DNA of 64,000 bases from Cladocopium goreaui (Eukaryota > Sar > Dinophyceae > Suessiales > Symbiodiniaceae). Where the stretch lies: positions 77,558 through 141,557 of the forward strand of contig CAMXCT020006574.1 in the NCBI GenBank assembly GCA_947184155.2, read 5' to 3'. Below, one piece after another: positions 33,601 to 44,622 of the stretch (the stretch's first letter is position 1; each line of letters opens with the position of its first letter). Both the position numbers and the translations under genes were made by a program. The notes beneath the pieces were generated by a model, which was not told the origin of the DNA, ran no database searches, and saw nothing but the letters and a program-made list of their open reading frames with translations.

Positions 33601-36600
33601 AAATTTTCAGACGAGCCTATGTAAGTGGGGAAGGGGGTAAAACGATTTCTCCCAAAATATTGTGAACATTTGAACCATCTCAAAAAAGAATCCTCTAACG
33701 TGTGCTGCCTGCAGCAGGCAAACCATCCAATTCCACTTGGTCTTTTGTGGCTCGATTTTTTGAGGGAAACATCTTGTATGCTCCGATTCCATCTAGCCGT
33801 GACGTCTTTCACTCAACATACTTCTGCCGAAATCATGAAAAACCTTGATCATTATTGACAATTTTCGAGCCTCACTATATTCTCAGGAAAAACGTGTTAA
33901 GCCATCATTGGGCTTGCGCATTCCCTTGTCCACAGCTGGGCATCCAAACATGATCACGATATCAGGTTCGGCGCTTTGTCGCAACTCCTGAGATGGGAGG
34001 CAAAATGAAATGCATAAAACTGGCATGGTATAGGGTGTGTGCGGCCAAAGTTCACTAGAAGTGAAAGGGTTGCAGAATGAAAGAACTCCACTTCTTGTAT
34101 CTACTGGTATCAGGTTTCAGGCTCTGAAAAACTGTACCTTACAGAACAAAAAAAAGTCCGGTTTTAAAGCGTTTGCCCTTCAATATCTTTGCTGGCTAAT
34201 CCAACCTTCATTTCTTTTGATCATATCCTCCAGGTGAACTACCTTTTATAATTGCTCTTCCCAACACCGTTTTTACATATCACAACTACCACATGACTTA
34301 CCTTAGACACACGGCTTTCAGCTTCACGGGGAAAAACAAATCCTCAGTGATACGTCATATCAAAGTCCATGATTCGTTTCTTGCATGTATAGCATCATAT
34401 CGGGATGAGCCCAAAAAATAACAATCTATAGTGAAACCAATCTATAGCAAGACTCATCTATAGTTAGTTTGTTTCTGGCAGCAGATCTATAGCTAGAAAC
34501 CGACCCCTTTCCATCACATCCCTTTCCCAACCCTTCGCCCGTGAAACCTCCATCCATTTCGCAGCATTCTTAAAGGTGGTCTGCAAGCGGCGCCAGGTGA
34601 GCAGAACGACAGAACGACTGACGACGTGGGTTAGATATGTTGAACTACGGTTTTAATGAATATGTATGATACTAAAAAAATATCTGAGTTTAGGATGGAT
34701 CATCTTACTTTGGGATGTGAAAAATGTGCAAAAAAAAGGGGTTTCCATAGTCATGAGGGTACCCCTATATAAATCATCCATAGATGGATTTTCCATGAAA
34801 TAAACCAACCAGCTATTGGGGTACCCCCATTTCTGGACACCTCCATATAGCTATGGAATTCAAAGGGTTTATAAACCAACAAACATCACTGGAGGCTGGC
34901 ATTGTAGGTAGATGGTTCTTGTTTTTTTACCAACTGATAACTGGGGGGGGCACCCTTTTTCGAATTGGCTGAAGGGAACATTGAAACCGGAGAAGCTGAC
35001 AATATATACAAAGTGGGGCCCCCTAGAGAGCTAAGTTGGTGAACATAAAACCACTATATAACTATGGTCTATGATACTTATAGCTATAGTTATTGGGGTT
35101 TATAAACCAACAAACATCACCGGGGAGGCCCACATTGTAAAAAAAACATATAATATCATATATAATATGATATGACATCTATAACAAAGATAATATGATA
35201 TTATATCTCTCTCTATATATATATATACATACACGTATAGATATGATAAAATATCATATAATTAGCTGTAACATCCCATCCATTGAGGGATCCCTCGCAA
35301 CCTATCCACGCGGCTTCGATAGGAGCCTCCTTTGTTACGTCGTAGCACAGTAGGGCACCGACCTGGTCAGACCGCTCGGCGCTGGGCTTCTGGCTGATCT
35401 TCCGGCGGTCATCTTCCGGCTGGACTGGCTGGCTAAAAACTGGTGTCATTTTTTGCGATGAGAGTGTAGCAATATATATTTCTGGGTTTATACTAGTTTA
35501 AATGGAATAAAGGCACCATTATCCTGAATAAATCCCAAAAAAAACTTGATCAATGTTCTGGTTGGTGGTTGACCTACCCCTCTGAACCAGGAAATGCCAA
35601 CAAAACCGAAATCCCGCTCTTCCAGAGCCCTTTTCAATCACTTCCCTGGGTTCCCCGAACTGCACGCCGGTAGTGTGTGCTGGTGATGGCCTTGTACCTG
35701 CGTGAAACTTGGCGGACGAAGGTAACAGTCGGCGACCGCCGTTACCAAAGACTTCAGACGTCTTTCTTCCGAAAACCAGCTCCAAAAGCTGAACATTACT
35801 GGATCGAAGTCCTCAATTTGCCACCGCAAGTCATAAGAGATATCCTGCTTGCACATTGATTTACCCTCCGGTAATTTAACATAGCCATGGAAAATGGCCG
35901 ATAGAAATAGATGATTTTCCCAGCTAGAAACCTCCATTTATTTACGGGATTTTCCATGGCTATGTTAAATAACCAAATGGTATATAACCCATATATATCT
36001 ATATATAACCACCAACCAGATATTAAAAAAAAAAACATTTATATACATGATATGGAGGGTTCCTAAGTCATGCGGGTACCCCAACTCAGCATGGTTCTTT
36101 CACTACGATTTTATGGTGAAACCCCCATGGAGTCTGCACCACTTCCACCTCTGGGCGCGGCTCGCAGCTTCTGCACCACCGTTTTAAGGCATTGGTCAAA
36201 TGAGCCCAAAGACGCATTGGGGATATCCACTATCAAAAGAACAGACTCTTAGCTTATCAGGATTATCAGGATTATCAGGATATAAAATCTTCGCGATATA
36301 CTGGTTGGTGGTTTCAACCCCTCTGAAAAATATTAGTCAGTTGGGATTATTATACCCATGTATTATGGAAAATAAAAAATGTTCCAAAACACCAACCAGT
36401 ATATTATCGTCCCTTCAAAGTATGCAACCGCGACACATTGTTTCAATCCATTCAAAAAAATACGGCTGAAATCACCAGTTTTCGACAATACCATCATATA
36501 AGTTTGATGGAACTGTCATCCCATTTGCCAGGCAACATAAAATAATCATTGTTTCCATCCACATAGACCATGTATATACTGTATATGACATATTGACATG

Positions 36601-39600
36601 TGTGTACAGAATTCCTTCTTCCTATTACTAAAAGTCCACCAAGTAAAAACAATGGATTGGTGTGGCACTTCCGTTTCTTAGGTTGGGCACAATTGGATTC
36701 TTAATTGTGGTAATTGAAAATCAATAGGAGGACAGGATGGTGAAACAATGGGTTCAACCCCCTATCAAAAAAAATTGGTACCTGGAGGTTTTTTTATTAG
36801 GCTCCCATCTCACAAGTTTTATCTTTTATTTCCATTGTTGAGGTGTTCATTGGAATATTAGGGGAAAGCTTCGAAATTGCGGTATTCGACAATATTTTGC
36901 ATAGATTTTAATAAGGGATTAAATCAAATTTGAATTCGAGTTTTTAATTTTGATTATTAAGGTTTTCGTTGGAATATTGGGGGAACGCTTCAAAATCCAG
37001 TTGTTGGCAATATTATATATATATATTAATAAGGGATTTAATCAAATTTGAAAACGATTTTTCTCTTTTTATTATTAGGGTTTTCATTGGAATATTAGGG
37101 GTACCCTAATGCAAAATAACCCCTAATAGTAAAAATAGATCACCGTGTTTACTATTTGGGGGGGGGCGTTTTAGTAATAGGGAGAAAGGATTACAAGGTT
37201 TGAACCAGCCTAATTCAGAGAGATTTATCTTTCCTCCTTATAAAGCAAGCAGCCTTTTTTGTAGGCTTACACTGTTCAGCAAACAATTCTGCTTCACCTA
37301 GCAGCATTTAGATTTTTTACAACTATACCGTGTGGTAATTTAACATAGCCCTGGACATTGACCCGCTTCTAGATGATTCGCCCTTTCAAAAAAAGGCCAT
37401 GTTCCATGATCTCAGATCTCAAAAGAAGGTATTCATCCCATTAAGTCCATTAAATCATATTAAATCCCATCAACTCCCATTAACTTTCATGAATTCCCAT
37501 TAAATCCCATTCACTCGAGCGGTTGTTGGTCGATTGTTTCAATTCCGGCCTCTCTTGGCCAGCCGTGTCCCAAATCCTGGGGCCGTTTCCATGGGAACCT
37601 CCCCAGCTCGCTGGATGATTTGGGATGATTTGGGGGGCCCTATTTCAAGACACCTCCATTTTTTGAGCATATTCCAAGAATGGTGTGTCAATGACTCCAA
37701 TGACCATTTTCAGACACCGATATATGGATTTAGAAGAAATCATTGAATTCAATCATATTCAGACCTGGACTTAGATCCATTTTGCTGAAACAGTACAATT
37801 TCAATTTTCTGACAACCATCAAATCACATGTCAGATTCTATTCCCAATGCTATCAAAAAAACATGCTATATACTCAGCAAACGAAAACGCCCATCGAGTG
37901 AAATGGTATACGTAGCATCCTTCATGCCATGGATTTTTCACCTCCAAAGGGATCGACATGGGTCGACCATCCCTGGTGTCACAGAAGCGTCTTGCGATCG
38001 GTGTTCAGTCGTCTGTTCAGTTTTCAAATGTTCAAAAACCCAAAAATGCTGATGTACACGTAAGATTCATCAAATATCTATATACATAGACAGATTCACC
38101 AAAGATCTACAGTAGACACATGTAAATATGCAATATCTACCGGACCCTTGTCTGTTTGATTTTGCCCTTCAAGATGAAGGAATACTCCAAATCCCTTTTG
38201 TTGATCAGCACGTTCACAAACAAAATTGCAAGTCTGGGGGATGGTCATCTCCAAAAATGATCGAAACGTAAATCCCTGACGATCTACCATGATCTACGAT
38301 CATCTCAATCTTTTCGGGGCAAAACGTTGCTGTTTGACGCCGGCGCCAGTGCCGTGTGCGGCCTCAGTGACCCACGTGACGTGGTGCCATAACTTCGTCC
38401 AAGAGTCTGTGCTTTAACTTTTTTTCCATTGTTGAGCCTGGCAACGCCACAGATGCCATGACCACTGGCCCAGAGTTGGCTTCTCTAGAGTTGCTTCTCT
38501 ATCTCAGAGTTGCTTCTCTCGAGTTACTTCTCTATCTCAGAGTTGGCTTCTTTTCTTCACCCTTCCCGAACACATGGTTGATGCAGTCATGGCTCTTATA
38601 AATGGAATTAGAATTCAATATAATTCATATAATTCAGGTATCATATCCTTCTAAACCCATTTATAGCTGTTAAGGGCCATAACGGTACATGTTGTTTCTC
38701 GAAGCGCTGTCCCGAGATCACGGAGGGCACCACTGGTGATCCCTCTGGATTCTAGCATTTTTCGGTTTTTAGTGGCATTTACAGTGTTTGAAGTATAAAT
38801 GTTGGCAGATATGTTTGAAGCAATAAATTTTGAAGCTTGTGCATGGTATATATATATACATACATTATATATATATATATTATGATATATATATATATAT
38901 TATATTATATTATATTATAATTAAATTATATTATATTATATTATATTATATTATATATATATGTATATATATAATATTATACATATATATATATATATTA
39001 TACATATTATATATATTATATATATTATATATTATATATTATATATTATATATATAATATATTATATATATTATATATTATATATATTATATATATATTA
39101 TATATATTATATATATTATATATATATTATATATATTATATATATTATATATATTATATATATATTATATATATTATATATATTATATATATTATATATA
39201 TATTATATATATATTATATATATTATATATATTATATATATTATATATTATATATTATATATATTATATATATAATATATTATATATATTATATATTATA
39301 TATATTATATATATTATATATATTATATATTATATATTATATATATTATATATATTATATATATTATATATATTATATATATATTATATATTATATATAT
39401 TATATATATATTATATATATTAAATATATTATATATATTATATATATATTATATATATTATATATATTATATATATTATATATATTAAATATATTATTTA
39501 TATTATATATATTATATATATTATATATATTATATATATTATATATATATTATATATATTAAATATATTATATATATTATATATATTATATATATTATAT

Positions 39601-42600
39601 ATATTATATATATTATATATATTATATATATTATATATATTATATATATTATATATTATATATATTATATATATTATTATTATATTATGTGTTATATTAT
39701 ATATATATATATATATGTATGCGTATATATATATATATATATTCATATTTTCCAGTTTCATCAGCATATGTTGTTCATATCACATGTTCGTAGCTTTATC
39801 GACAGTTAGAAATCGCCATAGATGCCTGCATTCAGTTAGAAATCGCGGATGTTCATAATTCCCATTTATTAAACTAAGCTATCCATCCAGTTCGTTCAGT
39901 ACCTCCCAAGCCTTTTGCCATCATTAAACCATCATTAAACCATCATTAAACCATCATTAAACCATCATTTACCATCATTTACCATCATTTACCATCATTT
40001 ACCATCATTTGCCATCATTTGCCATTAAGCCATCTCTATATATTAATGACGGTTTATTGATGGTTTCCAAGGTTTCCAAGGCCCCCGATCGAGATGTATC
40101 AGCCCCCGCTTCCGTATCGGCCCTCGCTTCACGATACGTGTGGCGAACTCCACTCCCACTGTGGCGGTTGGCGCCTGTGGTGGTGCCATGATCTGTGGTG
40201 AAAACAGTTTGGGTCATACCATGGTGTAATATAATGGTGAATACTGGTTAAAGTGATTAATAATGGATAATAATGGTTAAGAATGGTTAATGATAATGGT
40301 TAATGATAATGGTTAATGATAATGGTCAATGATACTGGTTAATGATAATGGTTAATGATAATGGCTAATGATAATGGTTAATGATGGTCCCACCCATGGT
40401 GGTTGGTGATGACTGGGGGATGGTTTATGGCATTGTTTTACACACATTACAAATAGGATCAAATAGTGGATTCTCCGAATCTACTGTGGATGGTTGCGAA
40501 ACCCTGCACCAGTTGGTAGATGGGCAAAATCACATGTTCATCCCGGTTTTTGAAGGCGTTTCATAGTTACCAACAGTTCTCAACTGGTGCAGGAATTCTT
40601 CCATCCACTGTCTGTTTAGTCTACAGAAGGGTAATAGTTCATGACTTCTTTTAAATAATGGATATAGTTTATCAACAAACTCATTTGGAAAATTGTCGAA
40701 ACGTAAAATATATAACTGTTAGACTTTTGATGAATATATTGTTGAATATATTTATCAACCAACTCAATTTGACAAATAGAAGTATTATAATGTGCTTGGT
40801 AAACTCTGATTGTAGCTCCTTGGCTCCCCATGCTATACGGACACCGGATACACCTAGCTCCTTAGCTCCTTCCAAACCACTCGATAGAAGCATACACTGC
40901 ACCTTGGACCTCAAAGCACTTCAAAGTACTTCAAAGAATCAACAGTATGAAACACTTGGCACGAGCACAGGAGAGGGATTTCCCATTTGAAGGGAACATG
41001 GATTTGCAATATGAAAGAGCGATTTCAAAATTATGCAATTATTACAAGCAATTATATATGTTTATTCGATGATTCCACTTATACCATAATTTAGGGTGAG
41101 GTTGCTATGAGCTCGTCACTTGGCCGGGATAGATCTGTTTGACCTTTCCAAATTTGGAACCACTCTGGGATGACATCAAAAACATCTATAAATTCCATTC
41201 AGCATTCTGGGATGATTTTTGAATTGTTAGGTCATTTTTTGTTGACATCTAAATAAACCAGAATTAAACATTATTAAATAAACATTAAACCATATTTTTT
41301 GAATTTTTGAGTCATTTTTTGAGTCATTTCTGGGACATAAACCAGAATTAAACATTATTAAACCAGAATTCAGCAGCCCTCGGCTCCGTTGCACAGCTTC
41401 ATCCCTCATGAAATCCGGCGGGTTTTTCTTGGTGGATTTCACCTCATTTGGTGAAGATCCAAATTATTCATTACCCTCTGGTGAACTATAGAATGCTATA
41501 GAAAATCACCATTTTTAGTGGGTAAATCATGGTAAATCCACTATTTCTATGGCCATGTTCAATAGCTATGGTGAACTAACAGTTTGCTACTGAAAATGGC
41601 CCAGTCGAAATACTTGAACCCATTAATAGCATGGTGATTTTGCATATTTTTTGTTAACGTTTACCAGGCCGGGTAGTTCCTCCATAGGTTTTCTCAGTTT
41701 GAGTATCACCTCACGAAAAAACCACCATATCTCGTTGTAAATCCCATCTTCTTGTGGGAAAACACCGATCCACCAGGGAAAAAACACCGCGGAAGAAGCC
41801 GATGAGCCTTGGGCAGTCTACTCTTGACATATCGTGAGAGCAGGTGGGTCTTACCCACAGTGGCGTCACCCACAAGCACCACCTGCACCCGGAGTTGGCA
41901 GGGAATCACCAGGTTGGGATGACGATGCAGTGGAAAATGATCAAACACCACATTGTGGTCAGACACAAATATGGCTTAGCAAACAACTAGGCGATGACGA
42001 GCATGTGCTGTTGACTTGGAGCTGTCATATAACTTTTGACATTGGGATCCCTGATGTGATTGGTAGACTGTGAACAGCCCTAGTGGTGACATCTTGGGTA
42101 TTGACAGTATTGGGGTATTGCGACCTAACGTGTTAATGATTTTGTCCCTCACGAATCCTTGTTACTTGAACCAACGCTCCAGTTAAATGATGGAGTCTTT
42201 GAGTCATAGACATGTAACCGATGTGCAAATTGGGCACTCTGACACTTCAGAGAGCATGAAGGGATAGAACAATGCCACAACATGCCACAAGTATCCACTT
42301 CACAGCTAATGAGGAGCAAGTCCCGAGTTGGAAAGTCATCTTCATATATAATTCATACATTGATATACATTGTATGTATGTCTGCCTGCCTGCATGGATG
42401 TATGCATGTCATGTCATGTCATGTCATGTCATGTCATGTCATGTCATGTCATGTCATGTCATGTCATGTCATGTCATGTATGTAAGCATGTCTGTCTGTC
42501 TGTCTGTCTGTATGTCTGTCTAATATGCATAATAATATGTAGCCGCCCCACAGTAGGAATTGATTTTGTATGATGACAAGTATATCGATTTGGGGATGAT

Positions 42601-43299
42601 GACAAGTATAAAGAATGACAAAGATTGCTATTCTAGGGTGCACGCAATCGTAGCCATCTCGCCACGCACGGTCTTGGATTTGCTTAAGATATTCTCTATG
42701 GATGGCCCTAAGTTGTCTGGATTTCCCATTGTGAAAATGAGCAAAACACATCGACTCAGAAACGGCAAGTACCATCTGGTTATTTAACATAGCCATGGAA
42801 AATCCCGTAAATAAATGGAGGTTTCTAGCTGGGAAAATCATCTATTTCTATGGGCCATTTTCCATGGCTATGTTAAATAACTAGAGGGTAGACGTCGAGA
42901 TCTTTGAGGCAAGTAGACCGTCCGTGGATTTGCATCAACGGGGCTCCAAGAATCTCCGATGAAAAACGCTGGGATTTCCCCATTTTTCAAAAACGTCGCA
43001 CCTTGGAAGCGACGTGGAAAACACCAAACCACCAGCCAGCTCTTCCCACGTCCCAGGATCCGTGGGTAATAGATTGTTGTGATTTTGGCTATACACAAAA
43101 CACTCTTATTCAATCTGGGATGCACATCTAAACCGCTTATAAACCACTTGGTTATTGCTTGTTAATACACGGTTTGCCACATTTTCACCCAAGATGACGG
43201 ATGGTTTCACCGTGTTTATTGCGTCTCTCCTTTGTGGAGATTTCTTCAACAAATCGGCCTTGTAAAACTGCTCGTAGTCATCCTCGGCCATGGTTCTGC
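28306..43299 (-). CDS. Rab-family small GTPase gene, at least 12 exons, 3' end not found
   Basis: This is a Ras-superfamily GTPase, which would act as a GTP-dependent membrane-traffic switch. The exons below join in frame into about 185 residues. The N-terminus is MAEDDYEQFYK. G1 is GDATVGKT, the G2 loop is TATVGVEFATR, G3 is IWDTAGQE, G4 is LVGNKVDL and G5 is FFE|TSA. GVEFATR is typical of Rab proteins. About ten extra residues lie between G3 and the VGALLCYDVTK strand compared with a usual Rab. Exons are 24-75 nt and introns run up to about 4 kb. Donors are mostly GC or GA. The last exon found ends in LFRR, where a Rab would continue to a prenylated cysteine tail; no such tail was located. 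Weak resemblance in the second half to IFT27/RABL4, a related GTPase without a prenyl tail, leaves that as an alternative. The family is sure; the subclass is not. The E2 donor is unresolved. Confidence 0.85.
29133..29159 (-). CDS. Rab gene exon E10 (G5, TSA)
   Basis: A 27-nt microexon after CCCGTCAG. It encodes TSAVADINA, so the ETSA motif is formed across the E9/E10 junction. The donor chosen is GCC|GC; the frame also stays open to a GT at about 29095, giving a longer alternative. Confidence 0.65.
29186..29236. repeat. 10-bp repeat CATATGACCC
   Basis: Five copies, about 27 bases from Rab exon E10. Confidence 0.9.
29493..29549 (-). CDS. Rab gene exon E9
   Basis: 57 nt after CGCCAG|G, with donor GAG|GC. 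It encodes VYYDAAQEFANLNGLFFFE, matching the Rab segment of the type EAxxFAxxNGLxFFE. A downstream in-frame continuation is open, but the GC donor fits the family better. Confidence 0.82.
30121..30226. mobile_element. Family A element, diverged termini
   Basis: GTACCATCTGGTTATTTAAC to AAATAACCAGAAGGTAC; inside a Rab intron. Confidence 0.55.
30510..31500. repeat. (GTAT/GTAG)n tetranucleotide array
   Basis: About 990 bp of GTATGTAG/GTATGCAT in a Rab intron; gives a spurious 357-residue His/Thr/Tyr frame. Confidence 0.95.
31584..31654 (-). CDS. Rab gene exon E8 (G4, NKVD)
   Basis: 71 nt after GGAAG|G, with donor CAG|GC. It encodes GKAAARLVGNKVDLADKDPA then SRQ. NKVD is the guanine-specificity motif. 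The phase fits E7, giving AKGGKAAARLVGNK. Confidence 0.85.
31879..31982. mobile_element. Family A element
   Basis: TACCCTCTGGTAATTTAAC to AAATTACCAGAGGGTA; inside a Rab intron. Confidence 0.6.
32620..32945. repeat. 12-bp minisatellite
   Basis: Alternating TTCTGGCATTCTATCTGGCA units; inside a Rab intron. Confidence 0.9.
32975..33145. repeat. About 40-bp tandem repeat
   Basis: Four copies of GAGGTCCGGCAGGGAACACT followed by GGGCGTGGATGGTCGTGGTT. Confidence 0.9.
33170..33300. repeat. (GACGAG)n purine-rich tract
   Basis: GAC/GAG/GAA-type repeats, strongly purine-biased, next to the 40-bp array. Confidence 0.9.
34532..34580 (-). CDS. Rab gene exon E7
   Basis: 49 nt after CTTGCAG, with donor G|GTTGGG. 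It encodes TTFKNAAKWMEVSRAK plus one base. This matches the Rab helix TFENxxxWLxELR that follows YDVTK. Confidence 0.75.
34740..34850. mobile_element. Family F element
   Basis: GTTTCCATAGTCATGAGGG to CCCCCATTTCTGGACACC; inside a Rab intron. Other copies at about 17708-17825, 21870-21990 and 27250-27320. Confidence 0.55.
35330..35362 (-). CDS. Rab gene exon E6 (core strand)
   Basis: 33 nt after GACCAG|G. It encodes VGALLCYDVTK, the highly conserved hydrophobic strand of Rab proteins, and ends AAAG|GA (GA donor). Confidence 0.78.
35698..35761 (-). CDS. Rab gene exon E5 (switch II)
   Basis: 64 nt after GAAAG, with donor CAG|GTACAAGG. It encodes RLKSLVTAVADCYLRPPSFT followed by Q. It fills the place of the usual YRSLTxxYYRGA but is about ten residues longer, so one boundary may be wrong or the switch II region is expanded. 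Confidence 0.5.
35862..35982. mobile_element. Family A element
   Basis: TACCCTCCGGTAATTTAAC to AAATAACCAAATGGTA; about 100 bases upstream of Rab exon E5, inside the E4-E5 intron. Confidence 0.55.
36301..36399. mobile_element. Family B element
   Basis: CTGGTTGGTGGTTT to AACACCAACCAG; inside the Rab E4-E5 intron. Confidence 0.6.
36842..37110. repeat. About 120-bp AT-rich direct repeat
   Basis: TTGGAATATTAGGGG occurs three times at about 120-bp spacing, each with AATAAGGGATT and ATCAAATTTGAA nearby. Confidence 0.7.
37553..37576 (-). CDS. Rab gene exon E4 (G3, DTAGQE)
   Basis: A 24-nt microexon after CCCCAG|G that encodes IWDTAGQ and the first two bases of the Glu codon. Ending at a GA donor (GA|GAGG) restores GAA in E5. 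A GC donor three bases later is also possible but adds a residue. Confidence 0.8.
38331..38362 (-). CDS. Rab gene exon E3 (loop before switch II)
   Basis: 32 nt after CTGAG|G, encoding AAHGTGAGVK plus CA of a split codon. The donor is GC. Joining to E4 restores CAG and the sequence VKQIWDTAGQE, and the spacing between FATR and IWDTAG matches normal Rab proteins. Confidence 0.65.
38850..39745. repeat. (TATATATTA)n AT satellite
   Basis: About 900 bp with almost no G or C, dominated by ATATATTAT units; inside a Rab intron. Confidence 0.95.
39920..40028. repeat. 10-bp repeat CCATCATTTA/CCATCATTAAA
   Basis: About ten units next to Rab exon E2; similar AATGGTTAATGAT units recur at 40250-40385. 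Confidence 0.85.
40124..40174 (-). CDS. Rab gene exon E2 (switch I, G2)
   Basis: Encodes APTATVGVEFATRIVKR. The TVGVEF effector loop contains the conserved Mg-binding Thr. The acceptor is CCACAG|G. The donor is unclear: GA and GC dinucleotides lie within a few bases of the end given here, but none gives the phase the next exon needs without adjustment. Confidence 0.8.
41473..41675. mobile_element. Family A element, compound
   Basis: TACCCTCTGGTGAAC at the left, two internal modules, then TTTACCAGGCCGGGTA. About twice normal length, perhaps a nested pair. Inside a Rab intron. Confidence 0.5.
41808..41882 (-). CDS. Rab gene exon E1 (P-loop, G1)
   Basis: 75 nt, phase 0 at both ends. It encodes VVLVGDATVGKTHLLSRYVK and SRLPK. 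GDATVGKT is the phosphate-binding loop GxxxxGKT. The acceptor is GTGCAG|G and the donor AAG|GC. Confidence 0.88.
42405..42478. repeat. (ATGTC)n pentanucleotide
   Basis: About 14 copies of CATGT. Confidence 0.95.
42770..42890. mobile_element. Family A element
   Basis: TACCATCTGGTTATTTAAC to AAATAACTAGAGGGTA; inside Rab intron 1. Confidence 0.55.
43259..43299 (-). CDS. Rab gene exon E0 with start codon
   Basis: The ATG is at 43291-43289, eight bases after an AG acceptor at 43301-43300. It encodes MAEDDYEQFYK and ends AAG|GC (GC donor). The short leader between AG and ATG is what a trans-splice (spliced-leader) acceptor would look like, as expected for dinoflagellate mRNAs. Joined to the next exon it gives the normal Rab N-terminus FYK-VVLVGD. 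Confidence 0.75.
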
Positions 43300-43926
43300 C
43301 TGCACAAACAACAAGAAGGCAATCGGCTTCGCCCTGGAAATTGGGATGTCTAGCCAACATTCATCGGCTTATATCAGAACTTAAATCCTTATTAGGATCA
43401 AACAATGTGGGGGCCCCCCAGTGATGTGAATGTTGGTCTATACACCCCATTCACTATAAGTATCATGCACCAAAGATATTTGAGTTATGGCTGATATCCT
43501 CCACGTGGGATCATAGGATAGTATGAAACATGGGGTATAACTATCAATCCCATATTGATATCTCAAAATAATTGGCTGGATATTTTCATGGCTTTCATAA
43601 GACATGGGAACGACCGGGGAAGTCCGCAGCCATGGCCGGCCGTTTGACACCGGTGTTTTAGCTGGGTGATAACAATGGTTTTTAGCATGACATACCATTA
43701 AAAAAAACATCTATTAATCTATACATGGGATATAGGGTCAGGAGTTCAGACATGTTTTGAGCCATACTGGTAAAAAAACCCGGCCTGGTAATTCAACATA
43801 GCCATAGAAAATCACCATTTTATAGCTGGGTAAATCCACTATTTCGACTCCATTTTCAATAGCTAACTGTATTCAGCACCTTGGTGTTTCCTCCTCCCAG
43901 TGAAACCACGCGCCGCGATGACTCAC

Positions 43927-43981
43927 CAACGGTTGATGGGTGACACTCCTCTTCTCCGTTGGTTTTGGATCTGGGGGATCC
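43927..43981 (-). CDS. Exon of gene upstream of Rab
   Basis: 55 nt between GGTAG|G and TTG|GTGAGT (consensus donor), reading DPPDPKPTEKRSVTHQPL. Confidence 0.5.
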
Positions 43982-44386
43982 CTACCTTCCAAACCACCAG
44001 CTTGCAATGGCCAATGGTTGCTGAATCCAATGATTCATTCATAGTTTTTCCCAATTAAAGATATAATTTTGGGTTGTACATAGACCCTCCAAGTACCCAT
44101 GAAAATTCATAAAAAAGTCATTAAGCGTCCAAATATCATGGGTATATTGCTAAAGAGTCATTAAAAGTCTCCCACAAACAATGTAGAATTATTATGAATT
44201 ATTACCATATTATATATAATATTTATACTATAATATATATATATATATATCTATACATATATATATATATATCTATATATATGTATATACCAGAGTATAT
44301 ATATATATAATGGTATTAATTACTCCAGTTTCTAGGTACTTGAAGGGTCCAGGCCCACGTTCCCCACAGAAAGCACCTTGGGTCAC

Positions 44387-44480
44387 GGGCGCAGCCGCTG
44401 CACCGAAACTGCCGCCCGCGCCCGGAGCTCGCTGTGAGCCGCAAGGGGCGTGGTGAATTGGGCGCCCACCACAGGGATGG
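44387..44480 (-). CDS. Exon directly after a family E element
   Basis: 94 nt. It starts at the element end CCAACTTAG and ends CC|GTGACC. Contains VGAQFTTPLAAHSELRARAA and VSVQRLR. Another frame (GGSFGAAAAPVTQGAFCGE) is open in this GC-rich island. Confidence 0.5.
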
Positions 44481-44512
44481 CTAAGTTGGTTTAGATTCAC
44501 CCCATGAATACT
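44481..44512. mobile_element. Family E end at an exon edge
   Basis: CTAAGTTGGTTTAGATTC supplies the minus-strand acceptor CCAACTTAG for the exon at 44480. It abuts a family D repeat. Confidence 0.45.
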
Positions 44513-44622
44513 ATCCCTATGGATCCATGGCCACTGTCTGAGAAGCTACGGCTAACCCTCCACATTATAGTAAATTATACTCCAGTCCCACGTCCTTTCA
44601 GAAGCTACCGCTGGATAGGGAT
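44513..44622. repeat. Family D repeat (GGATCCATGGCCACTGTCTG)
   Basis: Starts CCCTATGGATCCATGGCCAC and ends in an inverted counterpart. Other copies: about 9194-9280, 20784-20899 and 53591-53700, sharing CCACTGTCTGAGAAGGTACG. Confidence 0.6.

Larger units (their letters stand above)
31655..34531. other. Rab intron with minisatellites
   Basis: Between E7 and E8. Holds family E and A elements and three adjacent arrays (32620-33300). Short open frames at 33.6-33.8 kb lack fitting splice sites. Confidence 0.5.
38363..40123. other. Rab intron with AT satellite
   Basis: Between E2 and E3. One GC-rich island at about 38690-38760 is open (SPVVPSVISGQRFEK) but would add an insert the fold does not need. 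Confidence 0.5.
41883..43258. other. Rab intron 1
   Basis: Between E0 and E1: pentanucleotide repeat, family A element, no coding signal on the minus strand that fits the GTPase. Confidence 0.6.

Noticed and set aside
38830-39767. Ile/Tyr/Asn-rich open frames
   Set aside because: Product of the TATATATTA satellite.
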